Shown: positions 1 through 6,719, counted from the first letter of the stretch. The stretch is 15,692 bases of DNA from JBKHBT01 sp046542255 (GCA_046542255.1 JBKHBT010000078.1:1-15692), one strand, 5' to 3'. Numbers and translations: made by a program. The notes: generated by a model not told the origin, from the sequence alone.

Positions 1-3
1 CAT
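1..3 (-). CDS. Start of a leftward gene that runs off the window (product unknown)
   Basis: Only the start codon lies inside the window (CAT on the given strand). Four bases upstream on the minus strand is a perfect AGGAGG ribosome binding site (complement of 8-13), and further back there is an extended -10 promoter. This combination makes a real translation start likely, but nothing can be said about the product. The gene would be divergent from the hydrolase gene at 267. Confidence 0.4.
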
Positions 4-44
4 TAGGCCTCCTGTTTTTATTTTTGCAATTTTCTGGCCTGAGG

Positions 45-87
45 GGCAGATTTTTAGCTTCTGCCTACTCGCTTTTAGATTATAGCA
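45..87 (-). promoter_or_regulatory. Extended -10 promoter and leader hairpin for the leftward edge gene
   Basis: The minus strand reads TGCTATAAT at 87-79, a perfect extended -10. No good -35 is visible, as is usual for that class. Transcription would start near 72 and give a leader of about 70 nt. The leader contains a 6-bp perfect hairpin, GGCAGA/TCTGCC (45-50 with 60-65). Further down, AGGCC can pair with the GGCCT that overlaps the end of the ribosome binding site. The pairing is seen in the sequence; a regulatory role is inference. Confidence 0.35.
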
Positions 88-266
88 GAAAGCCTGGATT
101 TGGCGAGCCGATTGGGGTTATCATGACATGGTTAAAGCGAAAAATCTGTTATATGCATCATCAAGAATTATGTTTACGAATTTCTATCTCGATTTTTCCA
201 TTGTATGCCGGCAAACTATCTATTATCTTGATAATGATTGGTATAAAATACACCGAGAGGAAATCG

Positions 267-1712
267 ATGAATAAGAAATTATCTTTGTTACTATCATTTA
301 TATTATTGATTATATCATTGGACGCATGTACAATTGGCATCGCAATGCCCGAAGCCACAGCAAATGGCCGTCCAATAATATACAAAAACCGCGATATCAC
401 CAGCCAATCGCTGGAATTTGAGACATATAATCCATCCGATGGCTATCATTATGCGTACAATTCCTATATCTCCAACTCGACTGCATGGATGGGCGTAAAT
501 GAGGCGGGTTTTGGCTGTGTCCAAAGTGCGGCTTATAATATAAGTAGCGAGGGCGGAAGTGGCCTCGGCAATGGCAATCTGATTAATTATGTGCTTCGAA
601 GATGCGAAACAGTCGCCGAATTTCAGGCAATACTCGATTCGACAAATGCCACTGGCCGTTCCACAGCAGCCAACTATGCCGTTTTCGATGCCTATGGCAA
701 TGGCGCAATGTTCGAATGTGCTAATTGGGAATATGCAAGATATGAACCAGATGAGAATGGAATAATTACACGTGGCAATTTTTCTTATATCGGAAGCTCG
801 GCAAGAAGAGGCTTAGAAAGGATGAATCGTGCACATGAGCTTATGACGGCGGCCTTCGAAGACGATTCTCTCGATCCAAAGTTTATCGGGATGCACGTAG
901 TAGCCGATTTGGAGCGAACAGGCAATGACCCTTATCCATTGCCATTTACCGGCTCTTTCCCCGGATGCCCGGCTGGCTGGGTCGATTGCGATTCATCAAA
1001 TATCGAGACGATAAATAATGAACAGACCCTGTGCAGCGGCGTGATTCAGGGAGTTGCGCCGGGCGAGAATCCCGATCTATCGCATATGTATTGCTATTTT
1101 GCATGTCCTGCGGTTTCGGTGCCATTTGTGATATTCCCGGCATCGGAGACTCAGCCGGAAGATGGCAGAGGCTATGGCGGCGCACTTCGCCCGCTTTGTT
1201 TTGATAGATATGATGATGCTTTCCACAGCGGTGATGAAACGCTGTTCGACACACATGTCCTGGTAGATCCCGATGGCGGCGGTATTTGGGAATATTCAAG
1301 GCCAATAAATCGATGGGCCTATGATACTGTCGAAACAGCTATCGATATTTGGCTCGATTCACCACCAGCAACAGAAGAATTGGCAGAATTCCAGGATACA
1401 GTTATGGCGAGAGTGCTTCGCGCCTATGGTGAAGGCTATCCCGTATCCATTGGCGAAGAAAAAAGCACTATGCCGGAAGAGGTCGCTATAAAAGCCTATC
1501 CTAATCCTTTCAATAGCGCAATCACAATCGACCGTCCAGAAAATCGCCAGATCCAAATCTTAGATATAAAAGGCAATCTCGTAGATGAGCTTGCATTAGG
1601 CGAAGAAAAATGGCATCCAGAAGATGATATTGGAAGCGGAATCTATATTATCCACACAAGCCGCGAAAAACTCGGGCTTCTGAGAGATCGAAGGATCATC
1701 TACATTAAATAG
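267..1712 (+). CDS. Exported Ntn hydrolase of the C45 / acyl-CoA:6-APA acyltransferase type with a T9SS sorting tail
   Basis: This is a 481-residue protein. An upstream in-frame ATG at 24 exists, but ATG 267 follows a GAGAGG ribosome binding site and begins a clean signal peptide (MNKK, then a hydrophobic run to LDA at 20). The next residue is Cys21 (CTIGIA), followed by TANGRPIIYKNRD at 31-43. Cys then about 20 residues then NRD is the N-terminal signature of C45/linear-amide Ntn hydrolases, where the exposed Cys is the nucleophile. Signal cleavage at A20/C21 would activate the enzyme directly. Residues 408-481 form a sorting tail (AYPNPFNSA, then GSGIYII, ending YIK) typical of T9SS cargo. 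It probably cleaves or transfers acyl groups on small amides outside the cell; the substrate is unknown. LDAC could also be read as a lipobox, but the catalytic role of the Cys argues against it. The gene converges on the next one, whose tail is similar. Confidence 0.75.
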   Translation: MNKKLSLLLSFILLIISLDACTIGIAMPEATANGRPIIYKNRDITSQSLEFETYNPSDGYHYAYNSYISNSTAWMGVNEAGFGCVQSAAYNISSEGGSGLGNGNLINYVLRRCETVAEFQAILDSTNATGRSTAANYAVFDAYGNGAMFECANWEYARYEPDENGIITRGNFSYIGSSARRGLERMNRAHELMTAAFEDDSLDPKFIGMHVVADLERTGNDPYPLPFTGSFPGCPAGWVDCDSSNIETINNEQTLCSGVIQGVAPGENPDLSHMYCYFACPAVSVPFVIFPASETQPEDGRGYGGALRPLCFDRYDDAFHSGDETLFDTHVLVDPDGGGIWEYSRPINRWAYDTVETAIDIWLDSPPATEELAEFQDTVMARVLRAYGEGYPVSIGEEKSTMPEEVAIKAYPNPFNSAITIDRPENRQIQILDIKGNLVDELALGEEKWHPEDDIGSGIYIIHTSREKLGLLRDRRIIYIK

Positions 1713-1808
1713 GTGATTTTCATGCGTAGAGCTTTGCATAGATGGTAGTAGCCTTGTTGTTTTGAATTTACGGAGTCGAGGGCACAGTCTCTCACAAAAC
1801 CACAAAAT

Positions 1809-3773
1809 TTATTTGATATAAAATACCCTGCTATTTGCAACAATCGCATCATTATCATCGATAGCAAGGATCATATAAACTCCGCTCTCTATCGCAGATT
1901 TAGGCTGCCAATTAATGCTGCCCTTTGGCAAAATATCGACTAATCTGCCATCCAAATCATAAATTGCAATGTTCAAATCATCTGGCAGTTCTAATGCTAC
2001 CGACGAATTGAATGGATTCGGATATGCATCGATCGTCAATTTCTCCGGCGAGGTATATTCAGCATTTTCCTTTATATCCAAAGATACATCGAACCAGTCG
2101 AGAATTCTTTGCATAAGCAGATTCCTATCGGCTTGATTATCGATGCCCTCGAAGCCGAAACCGCTATATACCATATATGTCGAGCCGTCAGTCCATCGGA
2201 TCATGGCTTTTTGCGAGCCTGCTTCAGAGCCATAGGCAAATATCTCGGTAGCGGCATCCCTTCCAGAGATATAATCTGGATAATCCTGATTATCGGCGCC
2301 ATCGCCGCCGGAGATGCTAAAATCGATGCCATCGGCAATTACATCGCCGGTCAAACCATAGACATTGGATGAGCTTGCATCATCGCCTTCGAAATTAGCA
2401 TGAAGATAGTTTAGGTAGAATGGGTCTTCACTGCTCGGATCGCCATCGCCGCCGCCGATATCATAGCCAATTTCCTGTCCAGTGATAAATAGCCGTCCAC
2501 CACCATCGAGATAATCGGAAAGCTGGGTTATGTCATTGGAATTAATAACATCTGAGTATCCAGTACCAGTGAGCCAGACTACGGCCTCGAAATCGTCCAT
2601 AAATGAAGCGAGCGGAACTCCTTCGAGTTCACGGTCATGATGATATGGATATCTACCGGCAGCAAAGACAGCATCCATAAAATAGCCCTGGAAAGATGCA
2701 AGCTGGTCATCATCGACAACAAGCACATTACAGCCAGCCGAAATATTAATCGAGCCTGTTTGAGTAGCTCTATCGCCGGATACATGCGAGCTGATGGTCT
2801 CGAATTCTATCGTAGCATACCCTCGAACGTAATTCGTATTATAATCGACCGATAGATTTTTTTGCGATTGGCCATCGACGCTGATTGTCGTAGAACCTGT
2901 GAAAGGAGTGCCATCGGCCAAAGTAGTAACCGTCCATTCTGGAGGCGCATCAACTGTTACATCGACAGTATAGGAATCATCGCCGGGATGGTCATTATAT
3001 ATTGTAATATATTCACTACCAGATGCACCGGATCCCATAGAGCTGCTATATTTTCCTGCCGAAGGATAGAGCGTATAGCCATAGTCCTCCATAAAGACCT
3101 GCGCCGATTGCACTACATCCAAAGTACTAATATCCTGAATATAGCAAACTATGCGGCAATTATTCACCACATCCGCAAGTCCAAAATCGATAGCCTGCAC
3201 AAAACTCTCGGTTCCAATTGAAGAAAGGCTGATAGGAGTACCATCGGTTGATGGGAAATACTCCCGCATCGTCTGATGGAAAATCGTCTGGCCATTTGGG
3301 GCAGAATATGAAAGGTCATCCTCGATCAATACAAAAAATAATCGATAATTGCTACCAGCCAATGAAGATTCGACTATTATATCGGCCGTTGCAGTCCCTC
3401 CAGAATATGACAAATCGATTATGACAGGTGTCGACAATGCCTGAGCATCCATAATATTTACCACAGAAGGCGCCTGGTCATTTCCATCGACTCTGGTATG
3501 CGGAACAGAACTTACGCCATATCTTGTATCATATATTTCGAATGCCTGCGAAGTATTTCTCAGATAATATGGATCACTTGCACTCGGCCAGCTAACATGA
3601 GTCCGAATAAGCGTAAAAAGCGGCCGATAAATCGGTTCATTATTGTCAAGATAGATATTATGTGATAAGCATGGCCCGCAGCCAGTATTTGTGAATAACT
3701 CGACCAATGTAGTCCGTTCTGCCGCAGATACAAATAGAGATAGCAACAGGATAAGTAATATAGCCTTTTTCAT
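1809..3773 (-). CDS. Exported Omp28/thioredoxin-like multidomain protein with a T9SS sorting tail
   Basis: The protein has 654 residues with a signal peptide at 1-18 (MKKAILLILLLSLFVSA). Residues 19-100 form an Omp28-like thioredoxin-fold segment: LVELFTNTGCGPC gives a CxxC at 32-35, and VSSVPHTRVDG at 87-97 carries the cis-Pro-like position. Residues 110-345 look like beta-rich, Ig-like segments. From 348 (CNVLVVDDDQ) to about 562 there is a Rossmann-like region resembling the glutamine-amidotransferase-like fold of surface proteins (YLDGGGRLFITGQEIG); no catalytic Cys-His pair is evident. Residues 580-654 are a YPNPFNSS sorting tail. An AAGGAG site five bases before the ATG fixes the start. 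The CGPC motif suggests surface redox or adhesion work, but the substrate is not deducible. It is preceded by its own -10 element and a structured leader. Confidence 0.7.
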   Translation of the reverse strand: MKKAILLILLLSLFVSAAERTTLVELFTNTGCGPCLSHNIYLDNNEPIYRPLFTLIRTHVSWPSASDPYYLRNTSQAFEIYDTRYGVSSVPHTRVDGNDQAPSVVNIMDAQALSTPVIIDLSYSGGTATADIIVESSLAGSNYRLFFVLIEDDLSYSAPNGQTIFHQTMREYFPSTDGTPISLSSIGTESFVQAIDFGLADVVNNCRIVCYIQDISTLDVVQSAQVFMEDYGYTLYPSAGKYSSSMGSGASGSEYITIYNDHPGDDSYTVDVTVDAPPEWTVTTLADGTPFTGSTTISVDGQSQKNLSVDYNTNYVRGYATIEFETISSHVSGDRATQTGSINISAGCNVLVVDDDQLASFQGYFMDAVFAAGRYPYHHDRELEGVPLASFMDDFEAVVWLTGTGYSDVINSNDITQLSDYLDGGGRLFITGQEIGYDIGGGDGDPSSEDPFYLNYLHANFEGDDASSSNVYGLTGDVIADGIDFSISGGDGADNQDYPDYISGRDAATEIFAYGSEAGSQKAMIRWTDGSTYMVYSGFGFEGIDNQADRNLLMQRILDWFDVSLDIKENAEYTSPEKLTIDAYPNPFNSSVALELPDDLNIAIYDLDGRLVDILPKGSINWQPKSAIESGVYMILAIDDNDAIVANSRVFYIK

Positions 3774-3784
3774 TGAAACTCCTT

Positions 3785-3866
3785 AATAAATTAATTTGCG
3801 CTCCTGCATTAAATTAACCAAAACAGATAAAAAGCGCAAAGGTTAATTCAACACGATACTATTATA
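3785..3866 (-). promoter_or_regulatory. TATAAT -10 and pseudoknot-like 5' leader of the Omp28-like gene
   Basis: On the minus strand a perfect TATAAT lies at 3866-3861; the -35 is poor (about 3/6). The start site would fall near 3854. Reading down from there, TTGAATTAACC (3851-3841) pairs with GGTTAATTTAA (3819-3809): 11 bp with one G-U. The very next bases, TTTGCGC (3840-3834), lie in the loop of that hairpin and pair perfectly with GCGCAAA (3801-3795). The AAGGAG site (3784-3779) follows 10 nt later. The order a-b-a'-b' means either an H-type pseudoknot or two competing structures. Pairing is seen; regulation of translation is inferred. Confidence 0.5.
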
Positions 3867-3870
3867 TTTA

Positions 3871-4308
3871 CTAACTCGACTCCTCACCATCGGATAAGGA
3901 TTCATGCTTAATAGCTTCATCGACAAAATCAATTATAGTTTTTAGGGTTTCTTCAGAAAGGCTTTCGATTTTTAAAAAAAGATGCTGGAGAAGCTGTCTC
4001 TGATGAGAATTAAGTCCGGAGAGCATTTCAGGGAAGAGATAAATGGACATAGGTCCAATAGCTTTGGCAATATCCTTTTCGACAAGGACCTTCTCAGCCA
4101 CCTTGATATCAAGTTTCTCATCGATCAATTCCAGAATTGCTTTGCGATGGGATTGATTGGGCATCTCGCCGCTTTCCCAGTTGATCAGGGTCCTTCGAGA
4201 TATGCCGAGCAGGCCTGCAAACTGGCTCTGAGACAGGAATTTCCCATCTTCGATAAGGCCAATAATTTGCCTTAGATATCTAATATTTGAGGCCAGCCTA
4301 TTTGCCAT
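3871..4308 (-). CDS. XRE/Cro-CI-type helix-turn-helix regulator
   Basis: This is a 145-residue protein. The N-terminal helix-turn-helix at about 27-55 (LSQSQFAGLLGISRRTLINW, then ESGEMP) is a textbook XRE motif: Q-x-F-A-x-x-L-G-I-S-R-x-T-L-x-x-W-E-x-G. The C-terminal 90 residues are helical and charged, have no recognised ligand or protease domain, and probably form the dimerisation part. It is likely a DNA-binding repressor. The start is ATG 4308 with only a weak GGA upstream. A perfect 7-bp palindrome lies 63-78 bases upstream and is a natural candidate for its own operator. The upstream neighbour on the same strand is the 111-residue gene, 139 nt away, so cotranscription is possible. The length and shape resemble a HigA-type antitoxin, but no RelE/HigB toxin is next to it. 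Confidence 0.8.
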   Translation of the reverse strand: MANRLASNIRYLRQIIGLIEDGKFLSQSQFAGLLGISRRTLINWESGEMPNQSHRKAILELIDEKLDIKVAEKVLVEKDIAKAIGPMSIYLFPEMLSGLNSHQRQLLQHLFLKIESLSEETLKTIIDFVDEAIKHESLSDGEESS

Positions 4309-4370
4309 AATTTATTCCAATAATACAATCTACGCAAAGTTTTCCGAGGTGTGTCGCCCTAATATTAAAT

Positions 4371-4386
4371 TTCACATCAATGTGAA
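4371..4386. promoter_or_regulatory. Perfect palindrome TTCACAT-CA-ATGTGAA, candidate operator
   Basis: Two 7-bp arms are separated by 2 bp, upstream of the XRE gene and only 7 bp before a TTGACA hexamer on the plus strand. The left arm with its flank (TAAATTTCACAT, 4366-4377) recurs exactly at 4854-4865. The size and symmetry fit a site for an XRE dimer. That the neighbouring regulator binds it is inference. Confidence 0.5.
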
Positions 4387-4393
4387 TTTTTAT

Positions 4394-4421
4394 TTGACAT
4401 ATTGGACACATGTACTATATT
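4394..4421 (+). promoter_or_regulatory. Near-consensus sigma-70 promoter, rightward, antisense to the 111-residue gene
   Basis: TTGACA (4394-4399), 16 bp, TATATT (4416-4421). It lies just after the palindrome and points toward the 3' end of the leftward gene at 4448-4783. No plus-strand reading frame follows before 4878, so a transcript would be antisense or a long leader. The sequence ATGTGAA then T/A-rich then TTGACATA is shared with the leftward promoter at 4853-4825. Confidence 0.45.
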
Positions 4422-4447
4422 AGTATCAGTTCTTTGAAATCTGATCG

Positions 4448-4783
4448 CTAATTATCCTCGCCCATATCGAAACCGATGCTATGCTCTTCCTTGAGTCCAT
4501 CCTGCGCAAGTTCCGGAAATGCGGCAACAGAAACGATATATTCGTATTTAATAAGTAAATGTGCCAGAAGCTTTTTCCTTTCTTTGGCCTTCTCATCATA
4601 CACTGGATAATTTGGTCTTTCAATCCAGATGCCCAGCGTATCGTAATCGACCACTTTGGCAATAATAGAAAAGGAATTTCTTTGCTTGATTAGCTTGAGC
4701 CTGGGGATGATTTCCTTGTCCTGAAGGTCTTTATTGCGGATTGTGAGTATGACTCTCGATCCGACCATTTTCTTTAGATTCAT
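4448..4783 (-). CDS. Small protein of unknown function (111 residues)
   Basis: I do not recognise this family. The start at 4783 is supported by an AAAGGTG binding site and a near-consensus promoter 42 nt further up, so the gene is very likely real. The N-terminal half (VGSRVILTIRNKDL, then FSIIAKVVDYDTLGIWIERP) alternates hydrophobic and polar residues like a small beta-barrel, and the middle resembles strand-turn-strand of Sm/SH3-like folds; this is only a by-eye impression. Then comes a charged helix (YDEKAKERKKLLAHLLIKYEYIV) and an acidic C-terminus (GFDMGEDN). There is no signal peptide or membrane segment, so it is presumably cytosolic. A same-strand regulator lies downstream and a divergent small-gene pair upstream. 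It could be a nucleic-acid-binding accessory protein, at low certainty. Confidence 0.65.
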   Translation of the reverse strand: MNLKKMVGSRVILTIRNKDLQDKEIIPRLKLIKQRNSFSIIAKVVDYDTLGIWIERPNYPVYDEKAKERKKLLAHLLIKYEYIVSVAAFPELAQDGLKEEHSIGFDMGEDN

Positions 4784-4824
4784 AATACACCTTTCTTTAT
4801 TTCCATCAAAATCAAAACAATATA

Positions 4825-4853
4825 AAGATACTGTCCTTATTTAACTATGTCAA
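4825..4853 (-). promoter_or_regulatory. Sigma-70 promoter for the 111-residue gene
   Basis: On the minus strand: TTGACA (4853-4848), 17 bp, TATCTT (4830-4825). The leader would be about 35 nt and contains the AAAGGTG binding site. The hexamer is immediately preceded by ATGTGAAATTTA, the reverse of the repeated half-operator, so a regulator bound there would touch the -35. Confidence 0.6.
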
Positions 4854-4865
4854 TAAATTTCACAT
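4854..4865. promoter_or_regulatory. Second copy of the 12-mer TAAATTTCACAT (half-operator)
   Basis: It is identical to 4366-4377, the left arm plus flank of the palindrome. It lies between the leftward -35 (4853) and the ribosome binding site of the rightward small gene (AAGGAGA, 4867-4873), so a bound protein could affect both directions. Confidence 0.4.
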
Positions 4866-4877
4866 TAAGGAGAAATT

Positions 4878-5165
4878 ATGCAATATATAAGCACTCTCAA
4901 ATTGCAAAATCTCACCGTAGAAAAATTCGAGGCAACGGTGCGTAAAGCCTTCGACGGTTCGATAACGTTCGTATCGATTTTCGCAAGAGGGCTCGATTTT
5001 TTCAATTTCTGCCGAAGATGCATTGCTTCACATGAAGATGCAATTTTCAGCTCGCAAGAAAAACTCGATGCAATCACGAATTCCGATATGGACCTTATGT
5101 TAACAGAAGGCATTGAAAAAGGCGAAGCATTCCAGCTTAGAAACTGGCGTTCTTTTTGGGATTAA
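4878..5165 (+). CDS. Small protein of unknown function (95 residues)
   Basis: The start is well supported: AAGGAGA four bases before ATG 4878. The protein has no recognised family. It has a short amphipathic N-terminus (MQYISTLKLQNLTVEKFEAT), a Cys-Arg-Arg-Cys at about 45-48, an acidic middle (SQEKLDAITNSDMDLMLTEG) and an aromatic end (RNWRSFWD). No signal peptide is seen. Its stop codon overlaps the ribosome binding site of the next gene, so the two are translated as a coupled pair. Codon use (ATC/TTC/CTC before GA) matches the rest of the window, so recent transfer is not indicated. The CRRC could bind metal but alone is too little to claim that. Confidence 0.65.
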   Translation: MQYISTLKLQNLTVEKFEATVRKAFDGSITFVSIFARGLDFFNFCRRCIASHEDAIFSSQEKLDAITNSDMDLMLTEGIEKGEAFQLRNWRSFWD

Positions 5166-5175
5166 GGAGGTAAAA

Positions 5176-5370
5176 ATGCCAAGAAGAAACAATCAATACC
5201 TTATGAAAAGGAATAGTATGATAAGAAGGCTATATAAAAACCTCCGCAAAGCCGGAAATACAGCAAGATATGCCATGCTTCTCATACAACAGGAATTGCG
5301 AGGCGAGCTTTCTGTCGAGCGCATAAGAAAAATAATCTATAGCAAAGATATTCCTCCTGCCAGGGCATAA
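5176..5370 (+). CDS. Very basic small protein of unknown function (64 residues)
   Basis: An upstream in-frame ATG at 5113 lies inside the preceding gene. ATG 5176 is preferred because it follows a perfect AAGGAGG by five bases. The protein has about 16 Lys/Arg against 4 Asp/Glu (MPRRNNQYLMKRNSMIRRLY, then KNLRKAGNTARYAMLLIQQE). It looks helical and likely binds nucleic acid or another acidic partner. The AAGGAGG overlaps the stop of the upstream gene, so the two form a translationally coupled operon. I recognise no family. A small ribosome-associated or phage-like DNA-binding protein is possible; neither can be shown here. Confidence 0.65.
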   Translation: MPRRNNQYLMKRNSMIRRLYKNLRKAGNTARYAMLLIQQELRGELSVERIRKIIYSKDIPPARA

Positions 5371-5433
5371 ACTTTCCTTTACAAATAAACTATACAAAGG
5401 TAAATTATAGGGGAAAGCGAAGATGGAGGTATT

Positions 5434-6582
5434 ATGATAGAAGGCTCAAAGAAGTTAGAACAATTCATGCAATATGCATTTGCCAAACTTAACGAAGCTC
5501 GTGATAAAGCTGCTAAAGATTTCGAAATAATCGATATGGGCATTGGCGATCCGGAAATGGCTACAGACAAAACCATACAAAAAGCAATGATAGATTCACT
5601 CGATGAAGATGGCATTTTCCGATATCCATCATATATGGGCGAGGATTATATGCGAGAAGCCGCCGCAGAATATATGCGCAAAAGATTCTGTGTCGAGGTG
5701 GACAAAGACAGCGAAATTATTGTCCTGATGGGGTCTAAATCTGGAATTTTCAATCTGCCAAGAGCTATTATGAATCCAGGCGAAACAGGCGCATATACAG
5801 AACCGGGATATCCGGTATATCGTTCTGGAATAGCTTTGGCTGGCGGCAAGCCAATGAGCCTACCGCTTCGAATTGAAAATGATTTCATCCCGGATTTGGA
5901 TATGATTCCTGAAGATACAAAAATCACTTTCATCAATTACCCCAATAATCCCACAACAGCGACTGCTGAACCACAATTTTTCAAAGACGCTATCAAAGAT
6001 GCAAGAAAGAAAAATTATTTGCTGGTAAATGATGCAGCTTATATCGATATCTATGAAAAAACTCCACAGCCATCGATTCTTCAATATACCGATGAGAATT
6101 ACGAGAATATTCTCGAGATACATTCCCTTTCCAAAGGCTTTGCTATGACTGGCTGGCGAATAGCATTCGCAGTTGGCAGCAAAACCGCTATCAAATATCT
6201 TGGCGCACTTAAAAAGCAAATCGATTCCGGCGTATTTATGCCTATACAAAAGGCTGCCACATATGCTCTCGAAAATTATAAAATGTCCCGTGATGTCTGC
6301 AGGATATACTTTGAAAGACGCAATAAAGTAATTTCAGCTCTCGAGAAGACCCATCTTTTCAAAAGGATATACCCTTCTGATGCGACTTTCTACATCTGGG
6401 CGCAGCTCAAAGATGAAGACAGCTCGGAATCATTTGCAAAGAAGCTGCTTACCAAACACGGCATAGTCTGCCTTCCGGGAAGCTATCTCGGCGAGCATGG
6501 TGAGGGCTTTGTCCGATTTTCCATGACTCTGAAAGACCGGGACATTGATAAAGCAGTAGAAAGGCTAATTGCAATTAAATAA
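5434..6582 (+). CDS. dapL: PLP-dependent class I/II aminotransferase, probably LL-diaminopimelate aminotransferase (DapL type)
   Basis: This is a 382-residue fold-type I aminotransferase. Landmarks are IIDMGIGDPEMATDK at 32-46 (substrate-gating N-terminus), YTEPGYPVY at 121-129, INYPNNPTTATAE at 167-179, NDAAY at 199-203 (the Asp contacts the PLP ring nitrogen), SLSKGFAMTGWRIAF at 231-245 with Lys234 as the Schiff-base lysine, and FVRFSM near the C-terminus with the carboxylate-binding Arg. DapL converts tetrahydrodipicolinate directly to LL-diaminopimelate using glutamate, for lysine and peptidoglycan synthesis. The GIGDP start and the length fit the bacterial DapL2 group, but related Ala/Asp aminotransferases share most motifs, so the substrate is inferred. 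GGAGG lies four bases before the ATG. It converges on the M23 peptidase gene with repeat copy A between them. Confidence 0.75.
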   Translation: MIEGSKKLEQFMQYAFAKLNEARDKAAKDFEIIDMGIGDPEMATDKTIQKAMIDSLDEDGIFRYPSYMGEDYMREAAAEYMRKRFCVEVDKDSEIIVLMGSKSGIFNLPRAIMNPGETGAYTEPGYPVYRSGIALAGGKPMSLPLRIENDFIPDLDMIPEDTKITFINYPNNPTTATAEPQFFKDAIKDARKKNYLLVNDAAYIDIYEKTPQPSILQYTDENYENILEIHSLSKGFAMTGWRIAFAVGSKTAIKYLGALKKQIDSGVFMPIQKAATYALENYKMSRDVCRIYFERRNKVISALEKTHLFKRIYPSDATFYIWAQLKDEDSSESFAKKLLTKHGIVCLPGSYLGEHGEGFVRFSMTLKDRDIDKAVERLIAIK

Positions 6583-6607
6583 GATTTCTAATTAGTCAAG
6601 TTCTCGA

Positions 6608-6719
6608 CTCTTTTAAAGCCAAATATATAACATATATATAATGCTTAATATATATAGCAAAAGGCTTTACTGATGTTTTAGCCTGAAAAGTATGACAATG
6701 CGGAACAGCGCATTGTCTG
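6608..6719 (+). repeat. Dispersed hairpin repeat, copy A
   Basis: This is a 112-bp element running from CTCTTTTAAAGCC to CGCATTGTCTG. It holds GACAATGCG (6694-6702), loop GAACAG, CGCATTGTC (6709-6717): a perfect 9-bp hairpin. Upstream, TAAAGCC (6614-6620) can pair with GGCTTTA (6663-6669), enclosing a TATATA-rich stretch with a perfect TATAAT. Alternatively AGGCT (6662-6666) pairs with AGCCT (6680-6684); the two pairings exclude each other. It differs from copy C at about 4 positions. It sits between convergent genes, and read leftward the hairpin begins 10 nt after the peptidase stop and is followed by ATACTTTTC, so it may terminate that transcript. Confidence 0.85.

Noticed and set aside
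24..266. N-terminal extension of the hydrolase gene from ATG 24
   Set aside because: The extension has no binding site and an irregular composition. ATG 267 has GAGAGG and begins a proper signal peptide.
1713..1808. Terminator between the two convergent T9SS genes
   Set aside because: No stem with a following T-tract could be found in this 96-bp gap.
3871..4783. HigBA-like toxin-antitoxin pair (111-residue gene followed by an XRE gene)
   Set aside because: The upstream protein does not show RelE/HigB features, and the 139-nt gap with an operator inside is unlike a coupled toxin-antitoxin operon.
5113..5175. Longer start for the basic 64-residue protein
   Set aside because: It would lie within the preceding gene without a binding site, while ATG 5176 follows a perfect AAGGAGG.
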